From Sulfurovum indicum (lineage in GTDB: Bacteria > Campylobacterota > Campylobacteria > Campylobacterales > Sulfurovaceae): a DNA stretch of 64,000 nt. Made by a program: the position numbers and the translations under genes. The stretch is from positions 930,001 to 994,000 of the forward strand of contig NZ_CP063164.1 in NCBI RefSeq assembly GCF_014931715.1. Direction: 5' to 3'. Under the pieces are notes generated by a model. That model did not search any database. It saw only the letters and a program-made list of their open reading frames with translations, and was not told the origin of the DNA. Of this stretch, positions 17,410-25,997 are shown one piece after another (the stretch's first letter is position 1; each line of letters opens with the position of its first letter).

Positions 17410-19989
17410 ATGAAAAACCAATATATGTCTTATCAGGAGAGTTTAGACTTTCTTCATAAGATGGAAAAGCGATATCCTGACCTGATCGAAGTGATCAAAA
17501 TAGGTATGACCTACGAAGGTCGCGATATTGTTTTGGCGAAGATCTCCAAAAATGTTGAGCATGCCGATGAAAAACCGGCACTGCTCTATACGGGGAGTAT
17601 CCACGCGCGTGAATGGATAGGGCATGAACTGGCATTGAAGTTCATAGAACATGTTGCCAAAAACCAGGATGTAGATCCTGTACTGGAAAGAGCACTTACT
17701 GAGTCAACACTCTATATTGTTCCCTGTCTCAATCCTGACGGCTATGAATATTCGCGTAAACATTTCTCTTTCTGGCGTAAGAACAGACGCAAGAACTATG
17801 ACGGAACTTACGGGGTCGATCTGAACCGTAACTTCTCCATCGGTTTTAAAAAGATAAGCAATACAGCTTCCAATGTCTATGGTGGTGAAGAACCCTTCTC
17901 CGAAGCGGAGACAAGAGCTATCAAAGATTTTGTAGATACCCATGAGAACATCACCATTGCACTTGATTACCACTCCCAGGGGAATGTCTTCTTTCCGGCA
18001 CACAAATTTAAACATGAGGCAGAAATAGACGGGACCGATATGAATGTGATCTCTGCGAATATGAATGATGAGTTCGAGAAGATCACAGGGAGAAAATACG
18101 GCATACACCGTGGCAAACCGCCTGTGGCACTCATCAGCGGAAGCGGACGGGAGTATTACTACTCCAGAGGTATCAAAGCAATTGTTGTTGAGGTGGGGAC
18201 AAAGAACATCCCTGACTATATGAAGAGTATGAGCAGCAGCATCCATGAGAATATCCCTGCGCTCATCAGAACTTTTTCGGAAGTGGTCAACTACTCTGCA
18301 TATGCCCCAAGGCGGGTCGATGAGTTCAGGGTTGAAAAAGCCGAGCCAACCAGTGTGACACTGGTATGGAAATATGAGAAACGTGATGACATCTTTTTTG
18401 AGATCTACCGCAGTACCAAAGACAAAGATGCCTGTAACGAGCGTACGAAAGTCGGTATTTCCGGTGAGAACAGTTTTACCGATACAGATCTTGAGAGTTC
18501 GACCAATTACCACTATACCATCCGGGCTGTAAGTAAAAAAACAGGCTACAAGTCTCCTTTTGCACCGGTGGTCAAGGCACGAACGGCACTGGCGGAAGAT
18601 GAGTTCTTCCGTTTTCTCTTTGCGGTAAAAGAGGGGACAGGGTATGTCGGGCAGTACACACAGGAGCAGAACCGTGCGCACTTTGGACTCAACTCTCTTT
18701 TTGTCGGGATTAACAAATCCAAAGGGATCTGTGATGCGGTAGTGAGTTTCGATCTCAGTTCCATTCCGGAAAATGCTATCATTAAATCGGCGCGCTTTTA
18801 TCTTTATCCGATGAACCGTGTCGGCGCGAAGATAGAGAAATTCGGACAGTGGGACCTTAGCCTGCTTGAACCGGAAAGCTTTAGCGAGATCAGTGATTTT
18901 AATGAGATAGAGAAGGCAAAAGCCAAAGGGATCATCGGACAGGCGATCAAGTCACGGCAGTTGACACAGGGCATCTGGAATTTTTGGGAGTTCTCACAAC
19001 GAGAGTGCCAGCTGCTTGAAGAGGAGGTGGCAAACAAACAGGCTGTCTTCCGTATCGACGGGCCGAAGTATCTGCCAGACGGCGAAGACAGCCAGATGAT
19101 GCAGTTTGATATCGGATATGGGAAGTTCGGCGGAGGGATCCACTACCGTCCGATGCTTGACATCAAGTATACGATGAAGAATGAGAAGATCAAGCTGCCG
19201 GCACAGACACTTGCGAGCATCTCCAAAGAAGGAGTGGAAGAGGGTATACTGAAAAGCGGATTCGACGCCAACGGTGACAAAGTCTATGGCTATCTTAACT
19301 TCGATCTTGGACAGCTGCCCGAGCATGACAAAACGATGATCACACAGTGTGCTTTGAGAATACGCAACAAGAATATATTTAAGAACAGATCAGATGTACG
19401 TTTCTATATGGAGCTGGTGAAGCTTGACGAAGTGGGAACCTATGAGGATATTAAGAACCGTGAGAAGATAGAATATATCGGGTATGAAGTAGCTGAGTCC
19501 GATCTTAACAGCAAAGAGTGTCAGTACTTCAATTTCGATACACTCTCAAGGAACATCCTTGACCAGTTGCACCAGGAGGGTAAGACCCTGAAACTGGTCA
19601 TCAAGCCGACCTCTGCCTTGGGGGCAAGAAGTCGTATTACTGAGTGGCAGGAGAGTGTAGAGCTGATCGTAAAGTACATTGAAAAACGCAGACATCCGGC
19701 AGCACCGGTTGAGAACCTGAAGATCTCCAAGGAGAACGGCATGATCAAACTCAGCTGGGACAAAGTGGACGACGAAGCCATTAAGGGCTACTATGTTGTA
19801 CGTAACAGTTTCCATCCGCCAAGACACTTTATGGACGGAGTCAAACTCTATGGCGGTAAAGATACCTGGACCTATGATAATTTTGCCTCTTTTGACAAAG
19901 AAAAATATTATGCGGTATTCACTTATGATGATGTACCGAACTTCTCTGAGGCTACTGTAGTGCGGTATGATCCTTTAGAGAGGTACTAG
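17410..19989 (+). CDS. M14 zinc carboxypeptidase with FN3 and DNRLRE-like modules
   Basis: Removes C-terminal residues. The catalytic domain (about 1-300) shows SIHAREWIGHE (His and Glu ligands, Arg), VDLNRNFS, LDYHSQGNVFFP (third ligand His) and IVVEVGT (catalytic Glu). It is followed by an FN3 domain (~310-405), two similar beta-sandwich modules with 'F..V.EGTGYVGQY...VSFDLSSIPENA.I..A' and 'YLNFDLGQLPE...ALRIRN' patterns typical of DNRLRE domains, and a last FN3-like domain. No signal peptide or anchor is seen, which is odd for such modules. ATG 17410 has GGAAGG; a TTG at 17368 has none. About 859 residues. Confidence 0.83.
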   Translation: MKNQYMSYQESLDFLHKMEKRYPDLIEVIKIGMTYEGRDIVLAKISKNVEHADEKPALLYTGSIHAREWIGHELALKFIEHVAKNQDVDPVLERALTESTLYIVPCLNPDGYEYSRKHFSFWRKNRRKNYDGTYGVDLNRNFSIGFKKISNTASNVYGGEEPFSEAETRAIKDFVDTHENITIALDYHSQGNVFFPAHKFKHEAEIDGTDMNVISANMNDEFEKITGRKYGIHRGKPPVALISGSGREYYYSRGIKAIVVEVGTKNIPDYMKSMSSSIHENIPALIRTFSEVVNYSAYAPRRVDEFRVEKAEPTSVTLVWKYEKRDDIFFEIYRSTKDKDACNERTKVGISGENSFTDTDLESSTNYHYTIRAVSKKTGYKSPFAPVVKARTALAEDEFFRFLFAVKEGTGYVGQYTQEQNRAHFGLNSLFVGINKSKGICDAVVSFDLSSIPENAIIKSARFYLYPMNRVGAKIEKFGQWDLSLLEPESFSEISDFNEIEKAKAKGIIGQAIKSRQLTQGIWNFWEFSQRECQLLEEEVANKQAVFRIDGPKYLPDGEDSQMMQFDIGYGKFGGGIHYRPMLDIKYTMKNEKIKLPAQTLASISKEGVEEGILKSGFDANGDKVYGYLNFDLGQLPEHDKTMITQCALRIRNKNIFKNRSDVRFYMELVKLDEVGTYEDIKNREKIEYIGYEVAESDLNSKECQYFNFDTLSRNILDQLHQEGKTLKLVIKPTSALGARSRITEWQESVELIVKYIEKRRHPAAPVENLKISKENGMIKLSWDKVDDEAIKGYYVVRNSFHPPRHFMDGVKLYGGKDTWTYDNFASFDKEKYYAVFTYDDVPNFSEATVVRYDPLERY

Positions 19990-20084
19990 GTAGCACTTCG
20001 GACATATGCCCAGGGTATTTCCCCTCTGGCATTGGGAACTTCAACAAATAAGACCATTTAACTCCTATTTAAAACCCTCTATGC

Positions 20085-20090
20085 TATACT
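20085..20090 (+). promoter_or_regulatory. extended -10 of the repeat-protein gene
   Basis: TGCTATACT with the hexamer TATACT ending six bases before ATG 20097, giving a probable leaderless transcript. Confidence 0.5.
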
Positions 20091-20096
20091 AAATGT

Positions 20097-21503
20097 ATGA
20101 TGAATGAAAAACCGATACTCAAACAACTGCTGGAAAGCTCTGAAGGGAAAAAGCTGCTCTTTCTCGGGAAAGAGGAGATATTTACTGCCAAAGAGATCGA
20201 GCGGTTTTTAAAAAAGTACAAGATCACTATGACCAAATATCTTGAAGAGGGTGTTGTTGGTACGGTAGAACACCATCGACTCAACCCTGTTGAAGAGGAT
20301 ATCTCCAATGATGCCTATGAGCAGGGAGTTCCTGCCTATAAGCTGACCGAGTTCGAGCAGCTTCTCTCCGAAGAGATCGATGATGATGCATTGCTGATGG
20401 CGATCAAACTCGGAAATGATCAGGAGCGGGTGGTCAGGCTTCTTGGCAATGAGCACCTTACCGATACACTCTTTGTCAGACTGCTTAAACTCTATGTGTT
20501 TGATGAAGAGGAAGAGGATAACCGTCAGGATAGAGATGTCATTATGTATACACTTCGCCGATATATTGACATTAAGCCCAATGAAGAGGACCTGCTCTAC
20601 AGCTACCTGACCCTGCGCCGATTGGCGACAGAAGCAACAGACCCAGAACTTCTGACAGCATTGATGGGATTCCCGAATTTTGAGTTTCTTGTACGCGGAA
20701 AAGAGAAGATCACATTGCGCCAGACCATTGCCAGAAACCCGGTGATTAATGAATCACTCATTAGAAAACTGCTTTCATTCAGAGAGAGAGGGGTTGAAAG
20801 AGCACTGGCCGGCAACAGCAGTGTTCCGGTAGAGGTACTGAAGCATCTGCTTGCCAAAAATGACAGTGAGATCGAGAAGGCACTCGCATCCAATCCTGCA
20901 ATAGACGATATGCTTTTTGGTGCTCTGCTTGAAAAAGAGGAGGAGGTTGCAGCTCTGCTTCTGCTGCACCAGCCAATAGACAGCGGTCGTTTGGAACAGG
21001 TGCTTGGTGCCAATATTGATCAAAAGCTCTTTAGTCTGATCGGTGCGAACGAAAAGCTTTCGGATGATGTGGTGTCGGCACTTATGGAAAAAGGTGACAA
21101 AAATGTTATTGAAGCATTAAGCGGCAACAGAATGGTTCCTCCTGCTGTACTTGAAATGATCTATCAGAGTGATCACTCAGGTAGTGTCATACCTTTGCTA
21201 AAAAATCCTGCCACACCGGTTTGGATACTTGAAGCACTTTATGATGAGCATAGGAAGGATAAGAGGATATTGGCATCCCTGGCATACAATCCGTCTGCTC
21301 CTGAGAAGATACTGCGGGAGCTTTTTGAAAGAGATGATCTGGAGATCAACCGGGGTTTGGCAACCAATGCTTCACTGCCGTTGGAACTGCTAGATATCCT
21401 CAAGATCGATACACGTTTGCAGAATGAACTGGCGCAGAATGAGAATCTTGCAAAATCGTATGAGCAGGTTTTGAATCAAAATAAAGCAATGATGAACGTC
21501 TGA
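20097..21503 (+). CDS. leucine-rich-repeat-variant/HEAT-like repeat protein
   Basis: No enzyme motif. Residues ~1-60 look like a BRCT-like fold (KKLLFLGKEEIFTAKEIERF). From ~190 to the end, about nine helical repeats of 20-25 residues follow the pattern 'aLA.N..vP.eiL..L....d', e.g. RALAGNSSVPVEVLKHLL, ALASNPAIDDMLFGALL, SLAYNPSAPEKILRELF and GLATNASLPLELLDIL. This is the LRV/HEAT-like solenoid type. 468 residues, cytoplasmic, acidic. It lies 54 bases before a MoxR ATPase gene, so a role as adaptor or substrate of that ATPase is likely but inferred. Confidence 0.7.
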   Translation: MMNEKPILKQLLESSEGKKLLFLGKEEIFTAKEIERFLKKYKITMTKYLEEGVVGTVEHHRLNPVEEDISNDAYEQGVPAYKLTEFEQLLSEEIDDDALLMAIKLGNDQERVVRLLGNEHLTDTLFVRLLKLYVFDEEEEDNRQDRDVIMYTLRRYIDIKPNEEDLLYSYLTLRRLATEATDPELLTALMGFPNFEFLVRGKEKITLRQTIARNPVINESLIRKLLSFRERGVERALAGNSSVPVEVLKHLLAKNDSEIEKALASNPAIDDMLFGALLEKEEEVAALLLLHQPIDSGRLEQVLGANIDQKLFSLIGANEKLSDDVVSALMEKGDKNVIEALSGNRMVPPAVLEMIYQSDHSGSVIPLLKNPATPVWILEALYDEHRKDKRILASLAYNPSAPEKILRELFERDDLEINRGLATNASLPLELLDILKIDTRLQNELAQNENLAKSYEQVLNQNKAMMNV

Positions 21504-21556
21504 ACAATGAGTAACGGAGTAATGAGAAATAAGGAACCAAAAAGGATGTATATATC

Positions 21557-22561
21557 ATGAAAGCGAGTAATATTACAAAGGTCATTGATAAGCTCATCGA
21601 CCGTCAGCTGCCTGTGTTCGTCTGGGGTGCGCCGGGGATCGGCAAGTCCTCCATTGTCAAACAGATCGCAGAGTATAAGGAGCTGGAGTTCCTTGATCTA
21701 CGGCTCTCCCTGCTTGATCCTACCGATCTGAAGGGTATCCCGTTCTTCAATGCCAAGACCCAGGAAGGGGTCTGGGCAAAGCCAAGCTTTCTTCCTTCCG
21801 ATCCTGACTCTAAAGGGATCCTCTTTCTTGATGAGATCAATACAGCGCCCCCGGCGGTACAGGCTTCAGCCTATCAGTTGATACTGGACAGAAAAGTGGG
21901 GGAGTATGAACTTCCCAAGGGGTGGAGCATCATAGCGGCAGGGAACCGTGAGAATGACCGCGGTGTTGTCTACAGGATGCCTCCGCCGCTTGCCAACCGT
22001 TTCGTACACTTTGAGATGGAGGTGGATTTTGACGACTGGAAGGCATGGGCGTATAGTGCCGGGATAGAGAGTGCCATCATCGGCTATCTTGCCTATGACA
22101 AGTCGATGCTTTTTACTTTTGATCCGACTTCCAACGAAAAAGCTTTTGCGACACCAAGAAGCTGGGAATATGTCGACAGTATTGTCAAATCCGGTATCGA
22201 TACGGATCTAATATTAGATAGTATCAGCGGAGCTGTAGGGCGTGAGGCGGCAGTAGGCTACAGCAGTTTCAAAAAGGTTATGAAGCAGCTGCCGGATCTG
22301 AATACCATACTCGACGGTACACTGACCGAGTTGGAAGAGGAAGACCCCAAAGTACTGATGGCACTTGCCATCGGTCTGGTTAATGCCCTCAGAGAGAACC
22401 CGAGTGATGAAGCCATAGAGCATGTGCTTGATTTTTCATTGCAGCTTCCGGGTGAATTCGCCATTATGCTGGTGAAAGATATGCAGCAGAATGGCATAGA
22501 TGTAGAAGGCTCGGCTGCATGGAGTGAGTGGGTTAGAAAGTTCGCTTATCTGCTAAGTTGA
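21557..22561 (+). CDS. MoxR-family AAA+ ATPase
   Basis: Chaperone-like ATPase. Walker A GAPGIGKSS (residues ~25-33), Walker B ILFLDEIN, sensor 1 IIAAGNREND, and an arginine-finger region PPPLANRFVHFE. 334 residues. SD AAAAAGGAT. MoxR proteins normally work with a VWA-domain partner encoded next door; here the nearest VWA protein is 4.3 kb away on the same strand (26908), and the immediate upstream gene encodes a repeat protein. A cochaperone-type relation to both is plausible and unproven. Confidence 0.85.
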   Translation: MKASNITKVIDKLIDRQLPVFVWGAPGIGKSSIVKQIAEYKELEFLDLRLSLLDPTDLKGIPFFNAKTQEGVWAKPSFLPSDPDSKGILFLDEINTAPPAVQASAYQLILDRKVGEYELPKGWSIIAAGNRENDRGVVYRMPPPLANRFVHFEMEVDFDDWKAWAYSAGIESAIIGYLAYDKSMLFTFDPTSNEKAFATPRSWEYVDSIVKSGIDTDLILDSISGAVGREAAVGYSSFKKVMKQLPDLNTILDGTLTELEEEDPKVLMALAIGLVNALRENPSDEAIEHVLDFSLQLPGEFAIMLVKDMQQNGIDVEGSAAWSEWVRKFAYLLS

Positions 22562-22583
22562 TTCTATTTAATAAAAAGGAAAA

Positions 22584-22907
22584 ATGATGTCAAGTATACT
22601 CTACTGCATTGCCCAGTTTACACCTAAAGAGGGGAAGTTCGATGCTTTGTTTGAACGTCTAAAAGCGTTGGAGCCGGATACACTGAGAGAAGAGGGGTGT
22701 CTGCGTTACCGTGTGACGAAACATATAGAGAATCCGTTTGCTCCGGGTGAGAGTATGCCTATTGTTTTCAATGAAGCATGGGCGAGTGTTGAATACTTTG
22801 AACGGCACTGCCAACGTAAGGAGATAGTCGAGTTCTTTGAGCAGGAGTGTCTCAGTCCAGACGGTATGGTTGCTGCATACAATGTAACCGCTTACCGTGA
22901 CGAGTAG
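22584..22907 (+). CDS. ABM-domain (antibiotic biosynthesis monooxygenase-like) protein
   Basis: 107 residues with the dimeric ferredoxin-like ABM pattern: an initial strand ILYCIAQFTPKEGK, the motif EEGCLRYRVTKH, then NEAWASVEYFERHCQRKEI, typical of the YgiN/quinone monooxygenase group. Function in this family ranges from quinol oxidation to heme degradation, and no further choice can be made. Directly after the MoxR gene (22 bases) with SD AAAGGA; two ATG codons in a row at 22584/22587. Confidence 0.8.
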   Translation: MMSSILYCIAQFTPKEGKFDALFERLKALEPDTLREEGCLRYRVTKHIENPFAPGESMPIVFNEAWASVEYFERHCQRKEIVEFFEQECLSPDGMVAAYNVTAYRDE

Positions 22908-23195
22908 AGAGTACTGTCTGTCTGCTGAAGGGCTGTATTGGAATTTCACAGGGTTCTGTAAGGGTACAGCTTAAAATATGAATCTCTTTCCCCCTCCTTT
23001 TTATCTTCTTTAGAAGCACCCGTCTCACCAGTCTTTTTATAGTGGAAATATCCTCCACTACAAAAATCCAATTCAAACAGGCAGAAGTGTAAAAAAGTTT
23101 GCATCATGAAGTGTAGTGCAAGAGTAGATGTATCAATATAGCGTGATGCATACGGAGTACACACTACTTTTATATGCTAAGGAAAAGGAGTTATT

Positions 23196-23573
23196 ATGGA
23201 GATTACCCTAAACCATACGATTGTTAACGCTACGGACAATGTCGCATCGGCCAGATTCTACGAAAGGATCTTCGGATTCGAATTCATCAAAGAGTGGGGG
23301 CATTTTGCCGTATTGAAGATCAACTCAACACTTACATTCGACTTTTTGACCAAAGCGAAGTTTTCCAGACAGCACTACGCTTTTAAAGTAACAGAGAAGC
23401 AGTTTGATGAGATATTTGACCGGATAAAAACAGAAGGAGTGCCATACGGGAGTGACCCGTATGAGAGGGACAATATGAAGATCAATCATCACTATGGCGG
23501 AAGAGGTGTCTATTTTCATGATCCGGATGGCCATATTTTAGAGATCCTTACAGCAGATTATGTTCTGGATTAA
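23196..23573 (+). CDS. VOC-family (glyoxalase/dioxygenase fold) protein
   Basis: 125 residues forming two beta-alpha-beta-beta-beta units: TIVNATDNVASARFYERIFGF at the start and GRGVYFHDPDGHILEILT at the end. The His in LNHTIV, the His in RQHYAF and the Glu in ILEIL are candidate metal ligands. VOC proteins include glyoxalases, extradiol dioxygenases and resistance proteins, and sequence alone does not decide. SD AAAGGAG precedes ATG 23196. A Rho-independent terminator follows. Confidence 0.82.
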   Translation: MEITLNHTIVNATDNVASARFYERIFGFEFIKEWGHFAVLKINSTLTFDFLTKAKFSRQHYAFKVTEKQFDEIFDRIKTEGVPYGSDPYERDNMKINHHYGGRGVYFHDPDGHILEILTADYVLD

Positions 23574-23631
23574 TGTGTGATCCTGGAGCAAGAGAGGAAG
23601 CGGAATGAGGAGTTCTCCTCCGAAGTTTGCC

Positions 23632-23666
23632 AAGAGGTTCTGCCAATAAGCAATCCTCTTTTTTAT
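23632..23666 (+). terminator. Rho-independent terminator after the VOC gene
   Basis: AAGAGG / CCTCTT stem followed by TTTTTTA. Just upstream at about 23608-23621 a second small palindrome GAGGAGTTCTCCTC is present. Confidence 0.65.
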
Positions 23667-23671
23667 ATTTT

Positions 23672-24043
23672 TTAGGCTGAAGTTGTTTTATTTCTGTATT
23701 TGACCTGGTTCTTTTCAGTATCTATTTTGAAAAGATAGTCTCCCCATTCATAGGTCTGGTTCATATCCCGAACCGGTGTGAGCTTCTGCAAGACCTTTTC
23801 TTCATCCTGTTCTTTGTAGTAAAATCTTCCAAAAAGGGTATTGGTATCCGGATCGTGTGTCTCTTCAATGTCATAGGCAGACTCCGGGAGAATGGCTGGA
23901 ACCCAGCCTTTCTCAATGGCCTGTTCCTGCAATACGGTCTGTTTGTCCAGATATTTGTTAATAGTCACATCTGAAAAATAGCGTGTGAGCATAAAGTAGA
24001 CGACAATAAAGAAGAGCAGTATGGCAAAAATGATTTTTTTCAT
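23672..24043 (-). CDS. small single-pass membrane protein, unknown
   Basis: 123 residues. One N-terminal hydrophobic helix (IIFAILLFFIVVYFMLT, residues 4-20) is a signal anchor, then a soluble acidic domain with DPDTNTLFGRFYYKEQDEEKV and a C-terminal Lys-rich end. I do not recognise a family. The upstream sequence has GAAAGAAATAT instead of a strong SD. It lies between the terminator of the VOC gene and tRNA-Arg, on the opposite strand to the former. Confidence 0.6.
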   Translation of the reverse strand: MKKIIFAILLFFIVVYFMLTRYFSDVTINKYLDKQTVLQEQAIEKGWVPAILPESAYDIEETHDPDTNTLFGRFYYKEQDEEKVLQKLTPVRDMNQTYEWGDYLFKIDTEKNQVKYRNKTTSA

Positions 24044-24097
24044 ATATTTCTTTCAGTTTAATATTTTTTGTATTGTATCATATTTTAGTCGTGAAAC

Positions 24098-24174
24098 TGG
24101 TGTCCCCAGGAGGACTCGAACCCCCAGCTAGGCCTTAGGAGGGCCCTGCTTTATCCAGTTAAGCGATGAGGACA
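24098..24174 (-). tRNA. tRNA-Arg(CCT)
   Basis: On the minus strand the acceptor TGTCCTC pairs with GGGGACA (one G-U) and CCA is encoded at 24100-24098. The anticodon stem GGGCC/GGCCT encloses the loop CTCCTAA with anticodon CCT; the T arm is GGGGG TTCGAGT CCTCC; the D loop contains AACTGGATAA. All four arms can be drawn. Confidence 0.95.
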
Positions 24175-24234
24175 TCTATGCAGTGAAGGCTTGATATGTG
24201 AAATTTTACCAGGGAGTAGATTATAAAAAGGCAC

Positions 24235-24408
24235 TCAATGGACAATATCTGCACCGGCAGCAACACTTCCGTGTATACCATCCTGGGTGATGATCACTTC
24301 AGTCCCGATGTTATCTCCTCCGGCAACACCGCCAATACCAAATCCGACACCCGATGCACACCCACTAAGAAGAAGCAGTACAGGAAGAGCGAAGTAGATA
24401 TATTTCAT
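24235..24408 (-). CDS. 57-residue lipoprotein at the end of the zinc uptake operon
   Basis: Starts with ATG 24408 inside the znuB stop (ATGA overlap) behind AAGGAGAACC. The lipobox LLLLSGCAS places the lipid Cys at residue 17; the mature part is only 41 residues and is rich in Gly and Ala (GVGFGIGGVAGGDNIG), ending with GADIVH. No family recognised. Its coupling to znuB suggests a role in metal uptake or in the envelope, but the mature chain has one His and no Cys beyond the lipidated one, so strong zinc binding is not obvious. Confidence 0.75.
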   Translation of the reverse strand: MKYIYFALPVLLLLSGCASGVGFGIGGVAGGDNIGTEVIITQDGIHGSVAAGADIVH

Positions 24409-25211
24409 GAGGTTCTCCTTTTGGAAAAGAGTAAAAAGAGTCCCAGCGATACAGCAGAGACCAGAATAATAGAGGCACCGGAGGTGAGATTGTAGCTGTA
24501 GGAGAACCAGAGTCCTGCAAGGGTAAAGAGTGTGGCGATAAGGCCCGAGAGGATCATCATTTTCCATAAAGAGTTTGAGAGCTTTTCGGCAATGTAAACC
24601 GGTATGGTCAGCATGGCAATAACCAGAATGAGTCCTACAACCTTAATAGCGATAACCACGGTCAGTGCAGAGAGAATGAGAATGAGCGTATAGAAAAAAC
24701 GGACAGGAATACCTCTCAGTCTGGCATATTCACTGTCGTATGAGACGGCCAGGATATCTCTGTACCAAAAGGTTATGATAAACACGATAAGTGTCAACAG
24801 CCCAGTCATAAAGTAGATATCTTGTGTGCTTACAGCCAAAATAGAGCCGAAAAGGTAGCTCATAAGGTCCACATTGTAGCCGGGAGTCAGATCGGTAAAG
24901 ATAACTCCTATGGCCATTCCGACAGCCCATATCAGGCCGATAAAAGTATCGATACGGTGGCGTTTATGTAGTGTCAGGTTGGCAACAAGCAGTGCGGCAA
25001 GCACAGCAAAAGTCGATGCACCCAGAAAAATGGGCAGTCCAAAGAAAACGGCCATACCGATACCGCCGTAAGAGGCGTGGGCGATCCCGCCTGCCAGAAA
25101 GACCATACGGTTGACGACAATGAGTGAACCGATGATACCTGCTGCCAGTGAGACCAGGATACCTGCTATGAGTGCATGCTGAATGAAGGTGAAATGCAAA
25201 GCTTCTATCAT
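24405..25211 (-). CDS. znuB: zinc ABC transporter permease
   Basis: Inner-membrane subunit of the ABC-3 type metal importer. About eight hydrophobic helices; family landmarks GGIAHASYGGIGMAVFFG, FIGLIWAVGMAIGVIF and VVGLILVIAMLTIP (the 'G.LL..A.L..P' motif before the last helices). ATG 25211 overlaps the znuC stop as ATGA. 268 residues. Order on this strand is znuA-znuC-znuB-lipoprotein. Metal specificity (Zn or Mn) cannot be told from the permease; the His-rich binding protein favours zinc. Confidence 0.9.
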   Translation of the reverse strand: MIEALHFTFIQHALIAGILVSLAAGIIGSLIVVNRMVFLAGGIAHASYGGIGMAVFFGLPIFLGASTFAVLAALLVANLTLHKRHRIDTFIGLIWAVGMAIGVIFTDLTPGYNVDLMSYLFGSILAVSTQDIYFMTGLLTLIVFIITFWYRDILAVSYDSEYARLRGIPVRFFYTLILILSALTVVIAIKVVGLILVIAMLTIPVYIAEKLSNSLWKMMILSGLIATLFTLAGLWFSYSYNLTSGASIILVSAVSLGLFLLFSKRRTS

Positions 25212-25996
25212 TTTTTCTCCCTCCATACAGTACTCGATTCATGCCCGCAGGTATCACAACTCTCTGCACCAAGCAGCTGCAAGAGCTCAATCTCACAGAA
25301 GTGATCTTCCTGACCATGGGTGTGGAAGGTCTCCTTTTTGTTACTGATATCGTGGTAGGCAAGACGTTTGTTGATATGTGCAGCTTTGTTGGCATATTCC
25401 AGGATGACGGAGATATCATGGCTTACGACAATAACGGTAATGCTTTTGTTGAGTTCTCTGAGCAGTTCATAGATCTCTTTCTGCCCTTTGATGTCAATAC
25501 TTGAAGTGGGCTCATCAAGCATGAGTATTTTTGGATGGGCACATAAAGCACGGGCGATCATTACCCGCTGTCTCTGCCCGCCGGAGAGATCACCTATTTT
25601 ACTCTGTGCAAAGTCCTGCATGCCAACCTGTGACAAAGCACCCATGGCACAGGCAGTTTCATCTTTTCCGTAACCAAAAAGGGGACGTTTCTCTCCAACA
25701 TGCCCCATAAGCACCACCTCAATGACCTTGATGGGAAAATCAGTATTGACATTGGTATTCTGAGGGACGTACCCGATGCGTGAAAGCTGCTTGGAAGGTG
25801 CATCTCCAAAAACGCAGATACTGCCGCTTTTGGGTTTGAGCAGTCCCAGCATCAATTTAAGGAGGGTAGATTTACCGCCTCCGTTGGGACCAATGATAGC
25901 AAGGAAATCCAGCGGTTCCACCGTAAGATTTATATTTTCTAATATTATATCTTTTTCATAAGCGAATGTAAGATCTTTAATCTCTACGGCCGTCAT
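25208..25996 (-). CDS. znuC: zinc ABC transporter ATP-binding protein
   Basis: ATPase of the importer. Walker A GPNGGGKST, Q-loop YVPQNTN, signature LSGGQRQR, Walker B ILMLDEPTSSID and switch His in VVSHD. ATG 25996 (MTAVEIKDLTFAYEK) is chosen; it overlaps the znuA stop region, and upstream in-frame codons lie in znuA. 262 residues. The C-terminal extension after the core is unusual: it carries several His and Cys (KKETFHTHGQEDHF, then CDTCGHES), which might sense or bind zinc. That is inference. Confidence 0.92.
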   Translation of the reverse strand: MTAVEIKDLTFAYEKDIILENINLTVEPLDFLAIIGPNGGGKSTLLKLMLGLLKPKSGSICVFGDAPSKQLSRIGYVPQNTNVNTDFPIKVIEVVLMGHVGEKRPLFGYGKDETACAMGALSQVGMQDFAQSKIGDLSGGQRQRVMIARALCAHPKILMLDEPTSSIDIKGQKEIYELLRELNKSITVIVVSHDISVILEYANKAAHINKRLAYHDISNKKETFHTHGQEDHFCEIELLQLLGAESCDTCGHESSTVWREKK

Positions 25997-25997
25997 A

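Noticed and set aside
17704-18681. Long open frame antisense to the M14 carboxypeptidase gene
   Set aside because: Shadow of the M14 catalytic domain; no RBS and odd composition.
20097-21503. Leucine-rich-repeat effector or adhesin
   Set aside because: No signal peptide, and the repeats are of the helical LRV/HEAT type, not LxxLxLxxN.
22908-23195. Small RNA in the 288-base gap before the VOC gene
   Set aside because: Only a 7-bp hairpin TAGTGGA/TCCACTA at 23040-23060 is present, with no terminator on either strand; not enough support.
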